Positions 9,401 through 18,529 of a stretch of 64,000 nt of DNA are shown one piece after another. The stretch's first letter is position 1. Each line of letters starts with the position of its first letter. Below the pieces are notes generated by a model, which saw nothing but the letters and a program-made list of their open reading frames with translations, ran no database searches and was not told the DNA's origin. The DNA comes from Sceloporus undulatus. Lineage: Eukaryota; Chordata; Lepidosauria; Squamata; Phrynosomatidae. The stretch lies in the NCBI RefSeq assembly GCF_019175285.1, contig NC_056524.1:173997563-174061562 (forward strand), in the 5' to 3' direction. The translations under genes and the position numbers were made by a program.

Positions 9401-12400
9401 AGCTTCATTCCCTCAAATAGCCATCCCAAGCAGTTTGATGCTTGTCAGTTTGGAACACAAAATAGATACCCAAATAAGGCAGTTTTGTCTACCTCTGTTA
9501 GGGTCCTTCTGGGAAGAATTTACCATTTGAAGCCTTGAATCTTAAGACCCCAAATACACAGGAAACTGGAAAATGTTTTTTAGTCAAAAACATTTGAAGG
9601 ACCAAAGGGCCCCACACTTGGTTTAAAATTAGTGGACTGGGCGATGTGACTAGGCTTACCCTAATTTCACCCCTGTGATCTAGTGCTTCAAGGCCTGCAG
9701 TTGCCTTATGGGGTTCCTAATGGGAGGATAAGATGATGATTACTTGATTTATATTTTTCTCCATGTGAGCTCAGAATCGGTGTGTCTCTGTCCTCTTATC
9801 TTTCCTGAGTACTATAGTATGTGAAGAGCAGAAAGCTTTAACCAGCCATAGGACCAAATGAGTTGGGGGATGCGTAGGTTGGAACAACTTGAAGGCATGT
9901 AACAACAACATAACATCAAAAGGGTCTGTAGGGAGGGGACCTGCCCAGCAAGGGCTTCGAAACTTCCAGGACTGACACCATGGCTCTCTCCTCCAAACTG
10001 AATAAGACCCAGAGCAAGAGGGTTTTGGAGGGCTGAGGGTACTTGGAAAACATTCTGTTGCAGACCAGTGCTACTCAGTGTGGTAGTCATGGACCAGTAC
10101 TGTCTGAAAATTAATAGCTACTAGTCTGTGGCCTGTTTCCTAGAAGAAAGAGCTGTCACCAATAGCCCACAATATGGTTACTGGTGCCTGGCATGTCGGA
10201 AAAAGTAAAATTGCCGTTTCCTGCACAGACAGTGAGAAGTACTGTTGTAAACTACATTCCTGTTATTTTCAATCCAGCCTCTTCCAAGGAGCTTCATGGT
10301 CCTATACAAGCAGAAGTCTAGTTATTGGGTAGAGGTAAAGGTAAGGTATTCCCTGTTGACAAGGTTGTTAAGTTGTGTTGGGTTGTAGGGAGCGGTACTC
10401 ATCTCCATTACGAAGCCAAAGAGCCAGCATTGTCAGAGGCTACTCTGTGTCATGTGGCCAGCATGATTGCACAGATGCTGTTTACATTCCCACTGGAGTG
10501 GTATCTATTTATTACCTGCATTTACATGCTTTCGGACTGCTAGATTGGCAGAAGCTGGGACTAATGACAGGGCTCACCCCATCAAGGGCACCTGGGCCTC
10601 AAACTGCCAACTGCTGATCTTGCATCAAACAAGTCAGCATCTTAACCACTTGAGCCACTGCGTCCCATTCAGATTGCCATTCAGGTTATTGGGTGGGGAA
10701 CACAAATGGGCATTGCCGCCAATAAGAATCTGTCCTCCAAATGCAATTTCCTTTCAGTCCCCAATTTTTGAGCCTTGCAGATACCGAGAGAGCATGGTGT
10801 AATTGTTTGAGCACTGGCTGCAACTATGGAGACCAGGGTTCGATCCTGGCTCTGTCATGGAACCCCACGGGTGACCTTTGGAGTCACACTCTCTCAGCCT
10901 GAGGGAGTGATGGCAACCCCCCTCTGAACAAACTTGCCAGGAAAACCCCACCTTAAGAGTCACAATAAGTCGACAAGACTTGAAGTACACCACCACCATC
11001 ACAACTAAGTATTGTACTTTAAGTACAGTGGAGGACCAGTGTTAGTTTAGTGGTTTGAGTATTGGCTAGGACACTGGTTAGATTACCACACAGGAGCCTG
11101 TTAGTGCAGTGGTTAAAATGCTGCTGTCTGCAGCCACTCACAAACCACAAGGTTGTGAGTTCAATACCAGCCAGGGGTTTCAAGGTCGCCAGGTGTGCAT
11201 CCTTCTGAGGTCGCAAAATGAGTACCAGCTTGTTGGGGGGCAATTAACTACACACTGGAACTGCTTAGGGAGTGCTTAAGTGTGCTGATAGCGGTATAGA
11301 ATGTACTGCTATGTGCTATATACTAATAATTGGTGTTGTGTTGTTATCATCTGTTATTTATATCCTACCTTCTCCCAGGACAGGGACTCAAGGCGGCTAA
11401 CCAAATTTAACAACAGTATGCAAACATTAAAAATACAAAGTTTACAAAACAATTAAAATTCAAACAATTAAAAACACAACCTTATAACCAAAACATTTAA
11501 ACTTTTTACAACAAAAACAAAACAGCATTCATATCAGTATGAGAAATACACACTCTTATAGTGCTGCTATTCTTACTTTAACTGCTCTGCCTCCAGTTGC
11601 ATTCTGGGATTTGCAGTTTAAGGGGGGCATTTAGAATTCTCAGCCAGATAGTTCTTAGGCCTCACTGAACTACAAACCCAGATGCAACAGGGGAAGGCAG
11701 CCAGAGCAGTCAAGTGATAGCGCACTATAGGTGTTGTAGTGACTCCTTCGCATACTGTATGGGTGTTTTTGTTTTAAAATGTTTTACTGTTTAAATGTAA
11801 ACCATGTTGTGTTTTTAAAATTGTTTAGTTGTTCAGTTTTTTAAACTAGTATTTTTATGCTTTTATACGTTTTAACTCTTGGGCTGTTTTAAATTTGTTA
11901 GCTGCCTCGAGTCACACTCTTTCGGCCTCAGAGGAAACAGCAGCAAACCACAATGTGGTTGTGATGAGAGACCAGGGTTTGAATCCTTGCTCTGCTGCGG
12001 AACCCACTGGGTGGGCTTGGGCAGTCACACTCTCTCCGCTCGAGGGGGCAAGGAAAAATAAACCTGTGAAAGAGACTAGCCAAGGACTCGTGGTGGGAAA
12101 GGACTTGAAGGCACACAACAACAACAACAAAACCACAACACAACAGACAAACAAAACACAACCACCACAACACAGCCCAAAGCCCTCTAGTCCCTTCCCT
12201 CCTTTCTTCTGGAGCATGGTTTCAACCTTTTGGGCCTCCAGGCGTTTAGGACTCCATTCCAGAAGCCCCGCCACTGCGCTCATTGTTCGGGAATTTGGGA
12301 GTTGAAGTCTAAGAGGCCAAAGGCTGGGAACCCCTGTGTCCTGGGTCCCTTGGTAGGTACCTGGAAGCGGGCGGTGGCCTCCTCCTTGAGTCCGGGCTCT

Positions 12401-12533
12401 GCGCGGTCCGGGTGGAGCCGAGGGAGGCCTTGCGGTAGCCGCGCCGGTCTCTCGGCGAGGCCCCGCGCGCCCGCCCCAGCGCCTGGTAGAGGTCTCCGGG
12501 CCCCAGGGAGGCCGGCACTCCTCCGAGCCCCAT
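6326..12533 (-). CDS. DNAJC9: DNAJC9, J-domain co-chaperone for histones H3-H4 (five exons)
   Basis: Nuclear J-protein that recruits HSP70 to histone H3-H4 during supply and chromatin assembly. The five minus-strand exons (12533-12361, 9101-8964, 8373-8132, 7243-7158, 6437-6326) cover the whole human protein in order. They give an N-terminal J domain with the HPD motif (codons at 12414-12406), the segments [10 protein letters not shown] and [14 protein letters not shown], a helical middle (VKDIEDF, ESVLC), a basic RKRR stretch, and the tail [16 protein letters not shown] with a Lys/Gly-rich end. Estimated length is about 250 residues against 260 in human. Exons 1-4 each contain small indels that break frame while protein similarity continues in the next frame. 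Because gene structure and sequence are otherwise conserved, I read these as assembly errors, not decay. The promoter is a small CpG island with an E2F-like site, in keeping with S-phase expression. Confidence 0.9.
7158..7243 (-). CDS. DNAJC9: DNAJC9 exon 4
   Basis: Acceptor TTTTTCAG, then AEKEAEEAE, and after one missing base [19 protein letters not shown], with a consensus donor GTAAGG at 7157. Aligns with the human SRKELGLDEG segment. Confidence 0.87.
8132..8373 (-). CDS. DNAJC9: DNAJC9 exon 3
   Basis: Acceptor AAATAG, then [41 protein letters not shown] and, near the end, [14 protein letters not shown] before the donor GTATGC at 8131. The order matches the human middle region; several one-base slips interrupt the frame. 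Confidence 0.85.
8964..9101 (-). CDS. DNAJC9: DNAJC9 exon 2
   Basis: Acceptor CTCTCAG, then ILG(K)[31 protein letters not shown] and EEYWRL. Single-base losses occur at the K, Y, T and second L positions. The donor near AGGTTG (8963-8962) is approximate. Confidence 0.85.
9185..9392 (+). mobile_element. Sauria-type tRNA SINE
   Basis: tRNA-like head (AGTGGTTTGAGTGTTGGACT, GGGTTCAAGTTCC), a GGGCAAGTCACA body, a BovB-like tail and an ACACAC end. Sits in DNAJC9 intron 1. Confidence 0.75.
10331..10667 (-). mobile_element. Long tRNA-derived SINE, antisense
   Basis: Starts at the plus-strand left with GTAAAGGTAAGG and ends with the complement of a tRNA-like head (CAGTGGCTCAAGTGGTTAAG on the minus strand). 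The same family is truncated at 2341-2462. In DNAJC9 intron 1. Confidence 0.6.
10785..11000 (+). mobile_element. Sauria-type tRNA SINE
   Basis: Contains GGAGACCAGGGTTCGATCC (B-box-like), CACTCTCTCAGCCTGAGG and the tail AAGTCGACAAGACTTGAAG. Good copy in DNAJC9 intron 1. Confidence 0.8.
11090..11330 (+). mobile_element. tRNA SINE of a second type
   Basis: Head TTAGTGCAGTGGTTAAAATG, B box GGTTGTGAGTTCAATACC, then CAAAATGAGTACCAGCTTGT and AGTGCTTAAGTG...GCGGTATAG. Differs from the Sauria type in its 3' half. Confidence 0.65.
11530..11755. repeat. Palindromic MITE
   Basis: The left arm (CTCTTATAGTGCTGCTATTC, TTGCATTCTGGGATTTG) pairs imperfectly with the right arm (ACAAACCCAGATGCAA, GATAGCGCACTATAG). 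No coding capacity. In DNAJC9 intron 1. Confidence 0.6.
11925..12180 (+). mobile_element. Sauria-type SINE with CA/CAA-rich tail
   Basis: Contains GACCAGGGTTTGAATCC, GGCAGTCACACTCTCTC and ACTTGAAGGCACACAACAAC, followed by an impure CAA/CA tail. Confidence 0.7.
12361..12533 (-). CDS. DNAJC9: DNAJC9 exon 1 (J domain, HPD)
   Basis: Begins MGLGG...[13 protein letters not shown], reads GYRKASL, then shifts frame by one missing base and continues RLHPDRAEP and EEATARFQ before the donor GTACCT at 12360. The MGL start matches human and is preferred over an in-frame ATG 13 codons upstream (12572). Confidence 0.88.
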
Positions 12534-12536
12534 CGC

Positions 12537-12546
12537 TTTTCCCGCC
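12537..12546 (-). promoter_or_regulatory. DNAJC9: E2F-like site upstream of the DNAJC9 start
   Basis: GGCGGGAAAA on the minus strand, four bases before the ATG, matches the E2F core. Transcription-factor binding is inferred from sequence only. Confidence 0.4.
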
Positions 12547-12753
12547 AGCACGTTTACGGCCGCCCGTCGCAAAGATGTCGCAATTCACACTCAAGGGGCC
12601 CCTTCTTTATGACCTCAGATAGACACGGAGTGGGCCCCTCCCTCCCCTCACACACACCACACCACACAGCGCTCCCAATACTCTTGTTGTGTGTGTGCCT
12701 CAAGGCCTTTCCTCAAACCTATCATTCATGGGGTTTTCTTGGCGGTTAGAACA

Positions 12754-13360
12754 GCCCTCCCAAACTGTGCCCCTTTAGGGGTTTTGGACTTCAGCTCCCA
12801 GAATCCCAGCAGTTGACAAACATGGCAGAGGCTTCTGGGATGAAGTCCACAATTCTTAAAGGGCACAGTTTGGGAACCCATGAATTAGAGCATCCTAGAG
12901 TCACAGGCTGGAAGAGTAACTCAAAGCCATTTTGGACTTATGTAGAACCCTAAAATGGGAGCTCCTGCAACTCGCTCCTCGCGCCTGCGCTCGCCGAACG
13001 GAAGCAAGCTGGCAGCCTTTGTTAATGGGCACTGTACAGCCCTAGAATGACAGGAAAAGACCCTGAGGGCCACCCAGTCCAACCCCATTCTGCCATGCAG
13101 GAATACACTTTCAAAGCATTCCCAAGAGATGGCCATCCAGACTCTGTTTAAAAACTCCCAACGACAAGGAGCCCATCAAATGCCAAGGCAGCATATGCCA
13201 CTGCTGAACAGTCAGAAAGTTCTCCCTGATAGATTTTTGTGGGGTTTTTTGGGCTGTGTGGCCTTGTTCTAGGAGAGTTTATTCCTGACGTTTTGCCGGC
13301 ATCTGTGGCAGGCATCTTCAGGGAATGCTGGCATGGAAGAGAGTGGGGTGCATGTGTGTG

Positions 13361-13396
<36 letters not shown>

Positions 13397-13440
13397 GTGT
13401 GACCCTGTGTAGGGAGGAGTGATTTCCATGTTGTTCAATG
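12754..13440. repeat. Composite repeat locus: MITE, CR1, L1 scrap, Penelope-like piece
   Basis: In order: palindromic MITE (about 12754-12880); antisense CR1 3' end in two parts (12890-12957 and 13023-13220); 47 bases of L1 5' end plus a target-site copy (12958-13022); inverted Penelope-like fragment with hammerhead-like motif (13284-13321). The same order occurs in pieces at 1-2315, so this is one locus seen more than once. Confidence 0.75.
13358..13396. repeat. (TA)n/(CA)n microsatellite
   Basis: TATATATATA followed by about 13 CA units. Corresponds to the TA tract at the window start. Confidence 0.95.
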
Positions 13441-13605
13441 GCAAGGCCTCAGGGTGGGAGGGTATGCAGGGAGGATTTGTGTCTGCTTAATTAGTGGTCC
13501 ATTGTCTTCTAGGGGAAAATGGAAGCAGACTGAGTGTAAACACCCCACTGCCAGAAGGACAGCTCAGGAATTCCTCTGCATTTAGATTTGAATAAAATGA
13601 GGAAA

Positions 13606-14070
13606 TCTTAAATTGTACAAAACTTGCTACTTTATTCCCTATAATGCTGTATAAATAGTACGCACTGTTGACACATATAAAAATGGGGATGAAAAATACC
13701 ATTGAAAATTTGTAGGTCAGTAGTTTTTAATTACAAGGCTTATATATGCTTTCTCCAGTGATTACACACATTATTTACACACCTGACTTGCAGCCCACGT
13801 TCAATTTTGATTCCTAGTAAACGGTAAGATATGATATTATACATATCATGTCCTTTAACAAGAAAGTGTTTTAACTTATAAGAGAATATTTATTTACACA
13901 TTTATGGAGAAAGCACTTTCTCTTCCATGATCAAGCTATTCCTTAAATTTTCACAAGCTTGATTTATTCCAATAGCTGGACACGTCAACAAAAGTAAAAC
14001 TCTTAGGGATGTCCCCACAAATACATGATCAGCTTCTTTGCAATCCAAAAGGGAGAAGCAATTTTCTAAC
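13606..14070 (-). other. TFAM: TFAM 3' UTR
   Basis: From the TFAM stop to just beyond a minus-strand AATAAA at 13636-13631. A second AATAAA near 13966 could give a shorter form. Confidence 0.5.
13631..13636 (-). terminator. TFAM: TFAM poly(A) signal
   Basis: AATAAA on the minus strand, about 435 bases past the stop. Confidence 0.5.
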
Positions 14071-14328
14071 TTATTCCTCAGACTGCTTTGCCTTCGCTTT
14101 TTTCCCCTTTGTTTCAGGTGAGACAACTTTGTTTCCCAAAGACTTTTTCTTTACTGTCGTAGCCCTGCTTTTGGAAGCTTGTTTTGCAGTTCCCTTTCTT
14201 TTCGGCCGTGTCCTTCTGTTTTTATAACGGATAAGGTCTTCACGCCCAATTTCTGCCATATGCTCTTCCCATGACTTCATTTCATTTTCATAACGGATTT
14301 TATCATCCTCTGCAAGCTGCAGATATGT
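14071..14328 (-). CDS. TFAM: TFAM, last exon (end of HMG box B and C-terminal tail)
   Basis: TFAM packages and bends mitochondrial DNA and activates its transcription. The exon has a strong acceptor (TTTGTCTTTCTCAG) and starts in phase 0 with [20 protein letters not shown], continuing [14 protein letters not shown]. This aligns with the human end of HMG box B ([33 protein letters not shown]). After that point the tail is 51 residues with 19 Lys/Arg ([11 protein letters not shown] through [11 protein letters not shown]), against about 14 residues in human. The exon is open and intact to TAA-type stop context at 14071. The other exons are not found: the contig ends at 15640. It lies 1.5 kb upstream of DNAJC9 on the same strand. 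Confidence 0.88.
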   Translation of the reverse strand, partial: TYLQLAEDDKIRYENEMKSWEEHMAEIGREDLIRYKNRRTRPKRKGTAKQASKSRATTVKKKSLGNKVVSPETKGKKAKAKQSEE

Positions 14329-14887
14329 CTGAGAAAGACAAAGAAAAGCAAGGTTCCCACATGAAAATTCATTGTTTTAACAAGTTAGAGAAAAAAATAA
14401 ACAACAACGAACGCTTGAGGTTTTATTTTCGATAACAGAAATATTGGAAGCATTGCAGGACTATATAGTAGGACCCCATATTATACATTCCAGGATATCT
14501 TTGCATACACAGATATCCCTTCCGCCTTGACAAGCATTTACATTAAGACTCAAGGTTTTTTTGTTTTGTTTTGCTTTGTTTTTGCTTTTCCTTAAAATCA
14601 TAATGAGTGATTCTCACTGGATGGTATACCAATACTATTCCTTCACAAACACAACTGAGGCATTTTGAGGACAAACAGTAGAGCCAAAAATTGTTATATG
14701 TTTTGAACATTTAAAGGAACACACATACAAATTGTTTATTTCAAACTGAATACCATAGTTTTCCACTACATGAAAGACAGCATGCAGAAACCTGAAGTTC
14801 GTTTATTTCCTTTGCTTCTCTTTTCTGCATGCTCAGGGAAGAAACTGAAAGATTCCATAGTTTATTGTAAAGCAATCATAGTTCACT

Positions 14888-15100
14888 GACCCAAGCTGTC
14901 AAGAAACAAGGACCAGGATTTATTAAAGCAGTTATGCATTCATGACTGGTTCATATTTATAATACCTACAAAATCACTATGAAAGTCCTGCTGTATTCCC
15001 TAAACTAGTGAATTTGTAGGGATCATAAACACGAACCAGTCATGAATGTGTCACTGCCTTAGTGCATTCTGGTCCTTGTTTCTTGATAGCTTTGTCACTT
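14888..15100. repeat. Inverted-repeat (hairpin) element
   Basis: AAGAAACAAGGACCAG (14901 region) and CATTCATGACTGGTTC reappear as complements at about 15070-15090 and 15030-15048, giving two arms of some 75 bases around a short centre. Probable MITE. Confidence 0.65.
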
Positions 15101-15412
15101 ACTGGGCAGCAACCACTGTGAGCAACAGGAGTCTGTTCCCCTTTTGATGGGGAAGCAGCTGACTAACGTTTCCTCACATACATACACAAAAGAGCAATTT
15201 CCAGTGTGGGGGAGAATTACAACATGGACACTGATTCTGACTGTCATACTGGAGATCACTCACAAAAGAGGGTGGAAATTTAAACCAGCAGCTTCCCGAT
15301 CAACAGAGGAACAGACCCCTGCTTGTCACAGCAGCTGCAGCCTAGCAACTAAGCCCTGAGAGTATGTGGGTTGGGCAGGGTAGCACCATGTAACTACAGT
15401 GGTGACTATGTA

Positions 15413-15640
15413 CAGTCATCCCTCCATATTTGCGGCTTTGATATTTGCAGATTTGATTATTCACCGATTTCATTCATATTTAGGTCCTCCAGTGCAACTC
15501 TGTGGTTAACTTTAACTAAAAGTTGCACTGAAAGACCATTTGTAGCTACTCTAGTGCCATTCTATGGTCAGTGTATGTTGGACATTGACCACAGAGTTGC
15601 ACTGGAGGACCTAGAGATTCCTAGAGAGGTGTCCTCTCAG
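15413..15640. mobile_element. Mariner-like palindromic element, cut by gap
   Basis: Begins TACAGTCATCCCTCCATATT. Its inner arms GGTCCTCCAGTGCAACTC (15483) and the complement GAGTTGCACTGGAGGACC (15593) form a hairpin. A related copy lies at 25285-25600. Confidence 0.6.
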
Positions 15641-15740
15641 NNNNNNNNNNNNNNNNNNNNNNNNNNNNNNNNNNNNNNNNNNNNNNNNNNNNNNNNNNNN
15701 NNNNNNNNNNNNNNNNNNNNNNNNNNNNNNNNNNNNNNNN
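15641..15740. other. Assembly gap (100 N)
   Basis: Scaffold-type gap of fixed length, left of the redundant contig. Confidence 0.99.
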
Positions 15741-18086
15741 CCTCCTCCTGTCTAGTTTTTATTTTTTGGCAATATCCTTAACCTTTCTAGCTGTGTTTAA
15801 TCAACACCCTTAAATTGCCTTTTCACATCCCAAGGGAGACTTCTGGGAGCATTGCTTTAAAAGCAAGAGTATGGACAGTGCCTTAGAGGAAGCAAAAGTA
15901 TACAATAGTTTATAAACCTAGACTAGAATCTGACTGTGAAGGGAGACTAAGGAAGCGAATAAACTCCAGAATGCAATCCACATGAGGGTAATTTATGGAC
16001 TGCTTATATTGAGCACTGCACAATGAGGTTAATGTTTGAGGTGGGCCATCCACTATTGCAAACATATGTTGCATCAGAGGCATTATGAACAGTTTTTCAG
16101 CACTGAAGGTGTTGGGATTGATGGAGGGCAACCTTAAGGCCCGATGGCCTGATGCGCCAGAGAATGAAAGGGCCAAATATAGAAAAGGTCCAACCTCCAA
16201 GGCAAAGACACTATTGTGCTCTTTTATGGGAGACTGGGCCTGTTGTTGAAGCCAGAGCTTGGAAGAGTGACTTCTGAAGAAGCACAGAAGTACCAATCAG
16301 AACTTGGAGAAGTTTCTTTTCTCTCAGCATCTCCCAGCTTGGCTATTGGTTAGGCTTTTGGAGAGGTGGGCATTTGGGGAGTTGTAGTCCAAAGAAACTT
16401 CTCCAACTCTGACTGGCATTTGTGTGTGAGTACCTTACTTCAGAACGGTATGGGACAGTGAACCACAACACTACTTCCGTATAGCATTCACTTGGACTGG
16501 GAAAGTCCAGTTGCAGTTGCCTGCTTTGCTTTGGGGGGTAGTTTCTAGAAGAATAAAGACCTGCCCTAGCTCCTGCACTTACCTTCTCCCCCTGTTAAGG
16601 AACTGATAATTTTTGTGTTCAGTGTACCTACAGTCTTGCTTGGGTGCAGGAAAGGAAAGACAAAAATCACAAGCTGCTGGTGCCAGTCTCACTACAAGAC
16701 AACCACACCCTTTACAGTGGGATGGTTGAGACTGGATTTGGGGGAAATTTCACCCTATGGAAAGAAAACATAAAATATGCCAAGGTGCCATTAAGTAATT
16801 TTGGACGCTGGACATAACAGTGTTCCAGAGGATGTCCTTAGATAATGACTGCGTCCTTCAAATGTTCTTACCATGTATATATGAGTCTGTCTGTCTTTAG
16901 ATGCTAATACGCATTACTTGAAAATGTGATAAACCAACACTCTTATTTTGGGGGGCTCTCCTACTCATTCTGTGGGGTGAAGTCCCATGCCTCTGCCCTT
17001 CAGTCTTGTCCTGATGGCAATACTGCTCAAAATGAAAATTGTGATTGTACAAAACCCATCCAGCTTGTTCCACACGCCCTCCACAAGATCTTGCAAGATC
17101 TTCAACATGGAGTTTGAGGCCTTCCTTCTTATGTAAACTGCATGCATCATGGACCCCAGAGTACTAGAAAGTATCACGTCTGGGTCTCAGAGAAGATTCT
17201 AATTTCTTTCTGTCTGCTTTTTTCTCCCACCACCAAAAATGAATTTACTCATAATTGAAATGCCCTGAATGACCTTTCCTTCAGTTCAGGCATAAATATT
17301 AAATTATTGTCCCTCTTTGGGGAGCAGCACTGTCTCAGACAGTTGCCAGGTTGTCTCGAGCATCTCTTTCCCTATCTCTTCTCCCCCAACCCAGAAATAT
17401 GTTGTCTTAACATAATGATGATGATGATAAAAATTCCCTCCTCAGAAAGGGCTGCTACAATAAGGCCCATTTGCCCGGCAGATGGCAGCCTTGTTCCTTG
17501 GAGGCCAAGGGTGACTTTTGCTCATTTCAGTGGCTGTGTTGTCCTGACGGCCTTGAGGAAAAGGCCTTTAGCTGCAGTGCAGGAATTTCCGCTATGATCT
17601 ATCCCTCTTACTTATTTATTTATTTTCACCCAGGCATTTGCTTCTTATGTAATGTGCACCGGGCGGCACGCAAGTGGTTTGTCGCAGTAGCTGGAGCTAC
17701 TCCTTCAGTAAAAAAAGTGTGTCAAGATAAAAAATGTGCATCTGTGTGGGTGGAAGTCTCTCATATGCAGGTGTGTACATAAGAGGAACAAACTGGCATT
17801 TAAACATGCACGGTATTGGTTATTCCTGTCCCATCCTGGAAATGGCTACGTCCTTTGAAAATTTATTTTGTCAGCAGCAGTGGAAGGTGGGGCTCCTATG
17901 TCAATGGGATGGTGGGTCTCTTCTGGGTTTTAGTTGAAATTTTAAAGGAACCATCAAAAGTGCTGGACCTATTTGGAGGACACAGTTCATCACCATGGGC
18001 AGCACCTTTAAATTTCTGACTACAACTAAGAGCAGGTGCACAACCCACTGACTTAGAAGCCCTTGGTGGCCAATATGCAAAGGGAT
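15741..18086 (+). repeat. Redundant copy of 56006-58351
   Basis: Base for base the same sequence and orientation as 56006-58351. It differs mostly by small insertions and deletions, with both edges set by the 100-N gaps. No gene recognised. The segment holds a CTTATTTATTTATTT patch and an ATGATGATGAT run but no exon-like open frame shared by both copies. Confidence 0.9.
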
Positions 18087-18186
18087 NNNNNNNNNNNNNN
18101 NNNNNNNNNNNNNNNNNNNNNNNNNNNNNNNNNNNNNNNNNNNNNNNNNNNNNNNNNNNNNNNNNNNNNNNNNNNNNNNNNNNNNN
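18087..18186. other. Assembly gap (100 N)
   Basis: Scaffold-type gap, right of the redundant contig. Confidence 0.99.
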
Positions 18187-18529
18187 GGGGCAAAGGGGAC
18201 GGATTGAGGGGGAATTTGCATGCGGGTGCTGATTGGCTGGAGGGCAAAAGGGAGGGAGGGACCTTCCTTGTGAGTTTCTGAAGTAGGGTTGTCATTTCCT
18301 GGGTTCTGGTGGGACATTCCTGATTTTCTGGCCTCTGGGAATGTCCCGTCCCACCTTTGCATAATATTCTGGGGCGTCCGGACTCTCTTGCCTCTGTGCC
18401 TCGGCCTCCCTTTGCCAACAGAGGGAGAGCAGCATCCCTGTTTGTTTGAGAGAGAGGCTGCAGCCAGGGGTATGCTTCCAGCTCCTCCATCCCCATTGAC
18501 CAGGCAGAGGAGCATTTCCATTCAGCCAA

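Larger units (their letters stand above)
12361..12580. promoter_or_regulatory. DNAJC9: DNAJC9 CpG island
   Basis: GC-rich, CpG-dense stretch covering exon 1 and the immediate upstream sequence, abrupt against AT-rich flanks. No TATA box seen; typical of a housekeeping promoter. Confidence 0.6.
14329..15640 (-). other. TFAM: TFAM last intron (part), no further exon seen
   Basis: AT-rich non-coding sequence. It contains a hairpin-type repeat (14888-15100) and the start of a palindromic transposon (15413 onward) that runs into the gap. I looked for HMG-box exons on the minus strand and recognised none. Confidence 0.6.
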
